A stretch of 6,236 nucleotides of DNA from Phycisphaeraceae bacterium (GTDB lineage Bacteria > Planctomycetota > Phycisphaerae > Phycisphaerales > Phycisphaeraceae), in the NCBI GenBank assembly GCA_003551485.1, contig PUMS01000405.1, forward strand, positions 1 through 6,236. Direction: 5' to 3'. This document shows positions 1 to 5,900 of this stretch, piece after piece; the stretch's first letter is position 1, and each line of letters begins with the position of its first letter. A model generated the notes under the pieces. That model saw nothing but the letters and a program-made list of their open reading frames with translations. It did not search any database and had not been told where the DNA came from. The translations under genes and the position numbers were made by a program.

Positions 1-1202
1 ACCACCGGCTTCCTGATCGCCGCGCCCACCGCCAGGATCGCGGCGTTGGGCGGGTTGATGATGGCGTTGAACTGATCGACCCCGTACATGCCCAGGTTGC
101 TGAGGGTGAAGGTGGAATCGGCCATCTCTTCGATGGTCAGGCCCTGCGTGCGCGCCTTCTCGGCCAGCTTCCGCGTCTGTTCGTTGATCGAGCGGACCGA
201 GATGTCCTGCACGTTGCGGATCACCGGCACCACCAGGCCGCCGCCTTTTTCCTCGGGCAGGGCCACGGCGATGCCGATGTTGACCGTGCCGTGCTGCTCG
301 ATCACCTCACCGCCCCAACTGCTGTTGACCACCGGGTGCTGCACCAGGGCCGTGGCGCAGGCGCGGACGATGAAGTCGTTGACCGAGAGTTTCACGCCGC
401 GATCGGCGAGCTGTTCGTTGAGCGTCTTACGCAGGTCCAGCAGCGGGTCCATGTCCACCTGCACGGTGACCTGGAAATGGGGGATGGTGGTCTTGGCCTC
501 GACCAGGCGTTTGGCGATGGTCTTGCGCACGCCGCTGAGCTTGATCTTGCGGCTCTCGAGCTTCGGCGCGGCGGGCGGGGGCGATGGCGCAGCGGCGGGT
601 TTTTCCTTTTCCTTTCCGGCCGCGGCGGGCTCGGGCTTTCTCTCGGCCGCGGCCAGCACATCCCGCTTGATGATCCGGCCCTCGGGCCCGCTGCCCTGGA
701 TCGTGCTCAGGTCCAGGCCCTTCTCCTCGGCGATGCGCCGGGCCACAGGGCTGACGCGAATGCGGCCCTTGTCCGCCTTCCCGCCCGCATGCTCCTTGTC
801 GGCCGGCTCGGTTTGCGCTTCTTGCTCTTGCTCCTTCTCCTTCGGCTTCCTGCCCTCGTCCTCGTCCTCGGCCGGCTCTCGCTCTTTTTTCTCAGTGGTG
901 GCGGCTTTCGCCTGGCCTTCGCCGCCCTCATCACCGGCCGCGGCGGCATCGTCGACGCTCTCGCCTTCCTCGGCGAGGATGAGGATGACCGAGCCCACGG
1001 GCGTGGTCTGGCCTTCCTCGACGGCGAGGCGGGCCACCTTCCCATCGTCGAAGGCCTGCAACTCCATGGTGGCCTTGTCGGTCTCGACGTCGGCCAGCAC
1101 GTCGCCGGCATTGACCTCATCGCCGACACCGACACGCCATTTGAGCAGCGTGCCTTCTTCCATCGTGTCCGAGAGGCGGGGCATTTCGATCCGGATGGGC
1201 AT
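1..1202 (-). CDS. pdhC: Dihydrolipoamide acetyltransferase (E2 of pyruvate dehydrogenase complex), 3' end outside window
   Basis: This is the acyltransferase core of a 2-oxoacid dehydrogenase complex. It passes an acetyl group from lipoyl-lysine to CoA in the cytoplasm. The 400 visible residues show the family's domain order. A single lipoyl domain spans about 1-80, with the lipoylated lysine in ETDKAT at K43. A Glu/Lys/Ala-rich linker follows at about 84-146. The E3/E1-binding domain lies at about 147-183 (RVSPVARRIA, then GSGPEGRI). A short Ala/Pro/Lys linker leads into the catalytic domain from about 216, with IPHFQVTV, SVNDFIVRA, FTLSNLGMYG (365-374) and INPPNAAILAVGA (382-394). The catalytic HxxxDG motif is expected just beyond the left edge. 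The PRLSDTMEEGTLLKW start and the INPP segment resemble pyruvate rather than 2-oxoglutarate E2; a branched-chain enzyme is less likely. ATG at 1202 is chosen because AGGAGGT lies 8 bases upstream. The gene is first after a divergent promoter, so no E1 gene precedes it. Confidence 0.95.
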   Translation of the reverse strand, partial: MPIRIEMPRLSDTMEEGTLLKWRVGVGDEVNAGDVLADVETDKATMELQAFDDGKVARLAVEEGQTTPVGSVILILAEEGESVDDAAAAGDEGGEGQAKAATTEKKEREPAEDEDEGRKPKEKEQEQEAQTEPADKEHAGGKADKGRIRVSPVARRIAEEKGLDLSTIQGSGPEGRIIKRDVLAAAERKPEPAAAGKEKEKPAAAPSPPPAAPKLESRKIKLSGVRKTIAKRLVEAKTTIPHFQVTVQVDMDPLLDLRKTLNEQLADRGVKLSVNDFIVRACATALVQHPVVNSSWGGEVIEQHGTVNIGIAVALPEEKGGGLVVPVIRNVQDISVRSINEQTRKLAEKARTQGLTIEEMADSTFTLSNLGMYGVDQFNAIINPPNAAILAVGAAIRKPV

Positions 1203-1210
1203 CGGGGGCG

Positions 1211-1217
1211 ACCTCCT
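1211..1217 (-). promoter_or_regulatory. Strong Shine-Dalgarno site of the E2 gene
   Basis: On the minus strand this reads AGGAGGT, a near-perfect match to the 16S anti-SD sequence. It sits 8 bases before the ATG at 1202 and fixes the start of the E2 gene. Confidence 0.85.
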
Positions 1218-1218
1218 G

Positions 1219-1249
1219 TTGACCGCGACGGCGGGGTGGGCCGTATTAT
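1219..1249 (+). promoter_or_regulatory. Possible divergent promoter for the HAD hydrolase gene
   Basis: TTGACC (1219-1224) is followed after 19 bases by TATTAT (1244-1249). The hexamers are good but the spacer is longer than the optimal 17. The -10 overlaps the minus-strand -10 of the E2 promoter. Transcription would start near 1256, leaving a leader of about 87 bases before the HAD start. An alternative start site elsewhere in the gap cannot be excluded. Confidence 0.35.
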
Positions 1250-1273
1250 GGCGGCCCCGCGACCGCCTGACAA
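1245..1273 (-). promoter_or_regulatory. Sigma-70-like promoter of the E2 gene
   Basis: Read on the minus strand, TTGTCA (1273-1268) is followed after exactly 17 bases by CATAAT (1250-1245). Each hexamer matches the sigma-70 consensus at 5 of 6 positions. The element stands out as the AT-richest spot in a very GC-rich gap. Transcription would start near 1238, giving a leader of about 36 bases that contains the Shine-Dalgarno site. Seen directly: hexamers and spacing. Inferred: that it is active. Confidence 0.65.
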
Positions 1274-1274
1274 A

Positions 1275-1284
1275 GCCCGCGGGC
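1275..1284. repeat. 10-base perfect palindrome beside the E2 promoter
   Basis: GCCCGCGGGC is a perfect inverted repeat that abuts the upstream side of the -35 element of the E2 promoter (1268-1273). The position would suit a regulator site, but short GC palindromes arise easily at this base composition. Confidence 0.25.
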
Positions 1285-1329
1285 GATGGACCATAGCCCA
1301 CCGGTCCCCCACGGGAAACCGCCCCGCCC

Positions 1330-1334
1330 AGGAG
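1330..1334 (+). promoter_or_regulatory. Shine-Dalgarno site that sets the HAD hydrolase start
   Basis: AGGAG lies 8 bases before ATG 1343. It decides between this start and an in-frame ATG at 1286. The longer version would add 19 Pro-rich residues not expected in the family and has no comparable site. Confidence 0.75.
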
Positions 1335-1342
1335 CCGCGCCC

Positions 1343-2026
1343 ATGAGCACGGAAATGGCCGTGATCTTCGACGTCGATGGCGTGCTGATCGACTCCTACC
1401 GCCCCCACTTCGAGAGCTGGCGGATGCTCGCCGCCGAGCACGGCATCACCATGACCGAGCAGCAGTTCCAGTCCACCTTCGGCCGCACCAGCCGCGACAT
1501 CATCGCCCACTTCTGGGGCGACCGCATCGACCCGGCCCAGATACCGGACATGGACGAGCGAAAGGAGGCCCTGTACCGCCAGATCATCCAGGGCAACTTC
1601 CCGGCGATGGCGGGCGCGGCGGAGTTGATCGATGCCCTCCACGCGGCCGGATTCCGACTGGCCGTGGGCTCTTCCGGCCCGCCGCAGAACGTTGATCTGA
1701 CACTGATGCTACTCGGCCGCGATGGCCGCATCCACGCCCGCATCACCGGCGCCGACGTGCAGCGCGGCAAACCGGACCCGCAAGTCTTCCTCATCGCTGC
1801 CGACCGCCTGGGCATCGCACCCGCCGCCTGCGCCGTGATCGAGGACGCCCCCGCCGGCATCGCCGCCGCCCGCGCTGCGGGCATGGCCGCCATCGCCCTC
1901 ACCGGCACCGCCGATGCCGCCGGCCTGGCCGAGGCCGACCTGGTGGTCCACTCCCTGCACGACCTGACCCCCCAGCGCATCGCCGACCTGATTCGCCAGA
2001 GGGCGGCCCGGCCCCCGCAGCGCTGA
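1343..2026 (+). CDS. HAD-superfamily hydrolase, beta-phosphoglucomutase-like (subfamily IA)
   Basis: This 227-residue protein is a predicted cytoplasmic Mg2+-dependent phosphatase or phosphomutase using an aspartyl-phosphate intermediate. All four HAD motifs are visible. Motif I is FDVDGVLID, with nucleophile D10 and acid/base D12. Motif II is the serine pair in AVGSSGPP (S110/S111). Motif III is K143 in RGKPDP. Motif IV is IEDAPAGIAAARAAGM, with E167 and D168 as Mg2+ ligands. Residues of about 16-90 are mostly helical with GRTSRDII, as in the C1 cap of phosphoglycolate phosphatase and beta-phosphoglucomutase relatives. Length is typical for the group. The GSS-P--N segment and GKPDP/EDAPAGI motifs place it in the beta-phosphoglucomutase-like branch, but the substrate (sugar phosphate, phosphoglycolate, nucleotide or other) cannot be read from sequence. 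It diverges from the E2 gene and is followed after about 115 bases by the nucleotidyltransferase gene; whether they share a transcript is unclear. Confidence 0.93.
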   Translation: MSTEMAVIFDVDGVLIDSYRPHFESWRMLAAEHGITMTEQQFQSTFGRTSRDIIAHFWGDRIDPAQIPDMDERKEALYRQIIQGNFPAMAGAAELIDALHAAGFRLAVGSSGPPQNVDLTLMLLGRDGRIHARITGADVQRGKPDPQVFLIAADRLGIAPAACAVIEDAPAGIAAARAAGMAAIALTGTADAAGLAEADLVVHSLHDLTPQRIADLIRQRAARPPQR

Positions 2027-2047
2027 TGCGCCGGGTCTCACTCCTCT

Positions 2048-2080
2048 ACCCTTCCCGGCGGGGGTTGGGGTCAGGAAGGT
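2048..2080 (+). repeat. Imperfect inverted repeat after the HAD gene, possible weak terminator
   Basis: ACCCTTCC (2048-2055) faces GGAAGGT (2074-2080). CCTTCC/GGAAGG pairs perfectly over 6 bases, around an 18-base G-rich loop, and is followed by only a short TTT. It starts 22 bases after the HAD stop codon. The stem is short and the T-run weak, so terminator function is uncertain. The C-rich then GGGGGTTGGGGT pattern also resembles intergenic repeat debris seen in other GC-rich genomes. Confidence 0.3.
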
Positions 2081-2141
2081 TTCGTACATGCCTCCGTGCC
2101 GCTTTGAGCTGGATCGGCCCGCCATCTGATGTAGAGTGGCA

Positions 2142-2750
2142 ATGGTGATGGTCTCCCAACCCTCGATCCTCGGCATCGTCACCGCCGCCGGGCGCGCGCG
2201 GCGGATGGGGGCGGCCAAGGCGCTGCTGGCGGTGCGGGGGCGGCCGATGGTGGTTGCGGTGGCCGCCGCGCTGATCGAAGGCGGTGTGAGCGAGGTGGTG
2301 ATCGTGGTCAATCCCCAGATCGCCGCGGCGTTGCCGTCGCTGCCGCCGGGGGTTCGGCTGGTGGTCAACGATGATCCCGACACGCCCATGATCGCATCCG
2401 TAAGACTGGGACTGACCGAGCACGAGCGGGCCCGCGGGCTGGGTGAGGGCGATGGCATCGCCATCTGCCCCTGCGATGCGGCGGGGCTGACCGCGGCGGA
2501 TGTGCAGCGATGCATCGCCGCGTTCCACCAGCACCGCGACCGCATCATCATCGCCTCCCACGCCGGCCGGCGCGGCCACCCCCTGATCCTGCCCGCAGCG
2601 CTTGCAGCGGTGGTGCATTCGAGGGAATGCGACGGCGGGCTCAACCTCCTCGCCCGCCACCGCCCGCAGCACGTGATTCTGGTCGACTGCCCGGGAACCG
2701 GGCCGATCGCCAACGTCAACACCCCGGCCGACTACGAACGGCTGCAATAG
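2142..2750 (+). CDS. MobA/MocA-like NTP transferase (molybdenum cofactor nucleotidyltransferase family)
   Basis: This protein of about 202 residues is a predicted cytoplasmic nucleotidyltransferase with a GT-A-like Rossmann fold. The nucleotide-binding loop is TAAGRARRMGAAK (14-26), matching the family's LAAG-S-RMG--K pattern. NDDPDTPMIASVRLGL (77-92) corresponds to the N-------GM--S---G motif. CPCD carries the expected metal-binding aspartate D112. RRGHPLILP (143-151) and NVNTPADY (191-198) are typical of the CTP:molybdopterin cytidylyltransferase branch. That enzyme adds CMP to the molybdenum cofactor for the xanthine dehydrogenase family. Against a firm assignment, D112 is followed by AAGL rather than the usual QP or MP, and no molybdoenzyme or cofactor gene is in view. 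It could transfer to another substrate, for example a sugar phosphate. The start is uncertain: GTG 2136, ATG 2142 and ATG 2148 are all in frame and none has a good Shine-Dalgarno site. ATG 2142 is a compromise. Confidence 0.88.
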   Translation: MVMVSQPSILGIVTAAGRARRMGAAKALLAVRGRPMVVAVAAALIEGGVSEVVIVVNPQIAAALPSLPPGVRLVVNDDPDTPMIASVRLGLTEHERARGLGEGDGIAICPCDAAGLTAADVQRCIAAFHQHRDRIIIASHAGRRGHPLILPAALAAVVHSRECDGGLNLLARHRPQHVILVDCPGTGPIANVNTPADYERLQ

Positions 2751-2801
2751 CCCCAGGGCGGCAGTGGCAGTGGCGGCGAGATGGGAATTTTTCCAACTCT
2801 T

Positions 2802-2830
2802 GGGAACCGACCTTGGCGCGGGGCGTCCAA
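2802..2830 (+). promoter_or_regulatory. ECF-sigma-like promoter of the VIT/VWA gene
   Basis: GGGAACC (2802-2808) is followed after 15 bases by CGTCCAA (2824-2830). This closely matches the GGAAC / CGTC(T)AA bipartite pattern recognised by many extracytoplasmic-function sigma factors, with usual spacing. It points at the VIT/VWA gene, leaving a leader of roughly 80 bases. Sequence and spacing are seen directly; use by an ECF sigma factor is inferred, as none is encoded in the window. Confidence 0.6.
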
Positions 2831-2906
2831 TGTCAGTGGATCGCGACCGGCGGATGGCCGGTCCGAAACCTTGAACCGCGCCGCAGCGCAGCGCCCATTT
2901 GAGACA

Positions 2907-2912
2907 AAGGAG
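2907..2912 (+). promoter_or_regulatory. Shine-Dalgarno site of the VIT/VWA gene
   Basis: AAGGAG lies 6 bases before ATG 2919. This start puts a standard signal peptide at the N-terminus, so site and product support each other. Confidence 0.8.
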
Positions 2913-2918
2913 CCCGCC

Positions 2919-5900
2919 ATGTCCGGTTACAGCCCCGTGAAACCGATCCGGTTGATGTTGTTGACCCTGGCAGTGATGCTTCTCGCAGCGGGAGTCTCGC
3001 CCGCCTGCGCGGAGCAGGAGGCGCGCGGCGGCATCGTCATGGCGCCCGAGGGCGGGCGACTCGATGCCCTCGATGAGCAGGGCCAACTCATCGGCCCCTG
3101 CCCGCTCGAGCATACCGATGTCCAGGTCCACATCAGCGGCCACTTCACACGCGTCGATGTCACGCAGCGATACCGCAACCCCTACGAGCACAAGATCGAG
3201 GCCGTCTACACCTTCCCGCTGAGCCACCGCGGGGCGGTCGACCGGATGACCATGACCATCGGCGACCGCATCATCGAGGGCGAGGTCCGACAGCGCGACA
3301 TCGCCAGGCGCATCTACGAGGGGGCGCGGCGGCAGGGCTACGTCGCGGCGCTGCTCGAGCAGGAGCGGCCCAACATCTTCACCCAGTCCGTGGCCAACAT
3401 CGAGCCCGATGCCGAGGTCGAAATCCGCATCAGCTACATCGAGGTGCTCGAGTCGGTCGATGGCCAGTACCACTTCCACTTCCCCACCGTCGTCGCCCCG
3501 CGCTACACGCCCGGCCGGCCACTGACGGATATGGGGCAACTGCCCGATGGGGTTCGGGCGCGACCGGGCCTGGTCATGGCCGCCCCGGCCGAGATCACAA
3601 CCGAGCGCGGCGGGGAAATCGCCGGCCTGACCAGCGACTGGCTGCATCAGCACACCATCCCCATTCATGCCGACTCGCCCATCGTCGAGCCGCGGAAACG
3701 CGCTGCGCGCGACGCCCGCGTGCAGTTCCGCGCTGCGTTCGATGATGGGGCCGTCGAGCGGGGCATGGTATTTGAGGATGGAGTGGGCTTTGTCGGCGAC
3801 AACTGGTTCTTCTGCCCGCCGCGCCTGCTGCCGGCGCCCGGTGAGCCGTTCGCCGTCGATACCGACCAGGTGCCCGACGCCAGCCGCGTCACCCCCATGC
3901 CCGTCAAGCCCGACCAGCGTGCCGGCCACGACATCAACATCCGCGTACACATCGACACCGGTGGGCCGGGGATCACCGACATCGACTCATCCAGCCACGG
4001 CATCGAACACGAGGTGAACGCCGAGCAGCCCCGGCGCGCCACGGTGCGGCTTCGCAACGAGCGTGAGATTCCCAACCGCGACTTCCGGCTCACCTGGGAG
4101 CTGACCAGCGAGGGGATCGAAGAAGCCATCCTGACCCACACCGGCGATGAAGACGCCTACCGCGACTTCGCCGGCGGCTTCTTCACGCTGATCCTCCAGC
4201 CGCCGGCGCGGGTGGCGGATGAAGATGTGCGGCCGCGCGAGCTGATCTTCGTGCTGGACAACTCCGGCTCGATGCTCGGCGCCCGTGCCCGCCTCGCCGA
4301 CCGCTCGGCCCTGGATGCGGCCAAGGATGTGATCTCCAAGGCCATCCACACCATGCGCCCCGATGACCGGTTCAACATCATCAGCTTCAACCACACGCTC
4401 GCAGCGCTGTGGGAGCAGCCCCGGGCCAACACCGCCGCCAACCGCGCCAGCGCCCAGCAATTCATCGACCGGCGCCAGGGCGGCGGTGGCACCGAAATGC
4501 GAAACGCCGTGCTGCGCGCCCTGGGCGCCGGGCCGTTCGAGGCCCATCGCCCGCGGCCGGATGAGGATGGCAAGCAGCCGATGCGCATCGTCCTGTTTGT
4601 CACCGATGGCCTGGTCAGCAACGATGCGGCCATCATCCGCGCCGTGCGCGATCACGCCCACGAGACGCGGGTGTTCACCATCGGCATGAGCCAGGCGCCC
4701 AACCGCCACCTGCTCGATGAGATGGCACGCGTGGGCCGCGGCGCGGTGGACTACGCCCTGCCTTACGATGATGTCGATCCGATCGTGCAGCGCTTCGCCG
4801 ACCGCATTGCCACGCCGGTGCTGACCGACATCGACCTGAGCTTCGAGGGCATCGAGGTCACCGACGTGCTGCCCTCCCCCGAGCACATGCCCGACCTGTT
4901 CGACTTCGAGCCGCTGGTCATCCACGGCCGCTACAGCAAACCCGGCGAGGGTACGCTGACCATCCGCGGCCGCACCGGCGGCGGGCCCTACGAGCGGCGA
5001 CTCGATCTGACCCTGCCCGAGCACCAGCCGCAACACGACACCATCGCCACGCTCTGGGCGCGGCGGAAGGTGGGCGAACTGATGCGCGAAGGCGACGACG
5101 AAGAAGCCATCATCAAGCTCGGCGAGAGCTTCCAGATCGTCACGCAGCACACCAGCTTCATCGCGGTGGACCGCCACCGGGTGACGCTGGGCGGTAATCC
5201 GGTGCTGGTGCGCATTCCCATCGAGTTTCCCGAGGGCATGTCGTGGGAGGGCATCTTCGGAGACACTGGGCTGCGCGGGCTGGACGAGCGGGAAGTGGCC
5301 GAGCGCGCATTTCAGCGTCACCGCCTCGATGCCGCGGCCCCCGATTTCGTCGGTGGTTGGGTGGGGGTGGAAGAGCCGTTGCCTGCCGCGCCCAGGCGGC
5401 CACAGGCCGAGATGAGGCCGCGCGTGCGTGAGTTGCCGGATCAGGCACGCGTGCGCGATGCGTTCGGTATGGCCGCGCCCGCGGTACGACCGGTGCCCGA
5501 GCGTGCGGAAGCCGCCTCGCCGCGGCCCGCGATGCAGCCGCCTCCCGCCGACCGACCTCCACAGGCCGCCGAGCGGCAGGACGGCCGCGTCGTCTTCATG
5601 TACCGCGAGCAGCACGCCGAGCCCCGCGCCACCCGCGGCCGCCAACTGCTGCGGGTGCCGGCCGGCCCCGTGCCGGGCGCGCCCGAGGGCGTCACGGTCG
5701 AGGTGGTGGCGCTGAGCAGCGCGGCCGAAGACCGCGTGATCGAACGGCTCAACGCCCTGCTCGGGTTCGATCCCGAGGCCGCTGCACAGGCCCCGCCCGC
5801 TTTCGGCCGCGCCGTGCGCGACAGGGAGGACGACCTGCTCGTGGTGACGGTCTCGCCCATCGCGGAAATCCTCGAGCCTTTCGCCGCGCGGCTGGATGAG

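Larger units (their letters stand above)
2751..2918 (+). other. Intergenic leader region upstream of the VIT/VWA gene
   Basis: This 168-base gap follows the TAG of the nucleotidyltransferase gene. It contains a short GGCAGTGGCAGTGGCGGC near-repeat (about 2760-2777) and a relatively AT-rich patch (about 2781-2806) with the imperfect palindrome TTCCAACTCTTGGGAA (2791-2806). The ECF-like promoter and a leader of about 80 bases follow. I see no convincing terminator for the upstream gene and no coding potential. Confidence 0.6.

Noticed and set aside
1286..1342. A 19-residue N-terminal extension of the HAD hydrolase from ATG 1286.
   Set aside because: The added residues are Pro-rich and unlike the family, while ATG 1343 has AGGAG at 8 bases and starts just before motif I.
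88..1346. Two long plus-strand open frames (402 and 351 codons) across the E2 region.
   Set aside because: Both are antisense to E2, whose minus-strand frame shows every expected domain. The products are low-complexity Ser/Ala- or Leu/Gly-rich strings.
2760..2777. GGCAGTGGCAGTGGCGGC as a tandem repeat of interest.
   Set aside because: It has only three imperfect 6-base units in a GC-rich gap, too short to distinguish from chance.
3006..3010. C30 of the VIT/VWA protein as a lipoprotein anchor.
   Set aside because: The residues before it (S-P-A) do not form a lipobox. Cleavage after ACA by ordinary signal peptidase fits better.
2046..3950. A 634-codon open frame on the minus strand, antisense to the nucleotidyltransferase and VIT/VWA genes.
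   Set aside because: Its predicted protein is a His/Asp/Gly/Arg-rich sequence with no family motif, and it spans two real genes plus the promoter gap. At this GC level, frames opposite real genes often lack stops.
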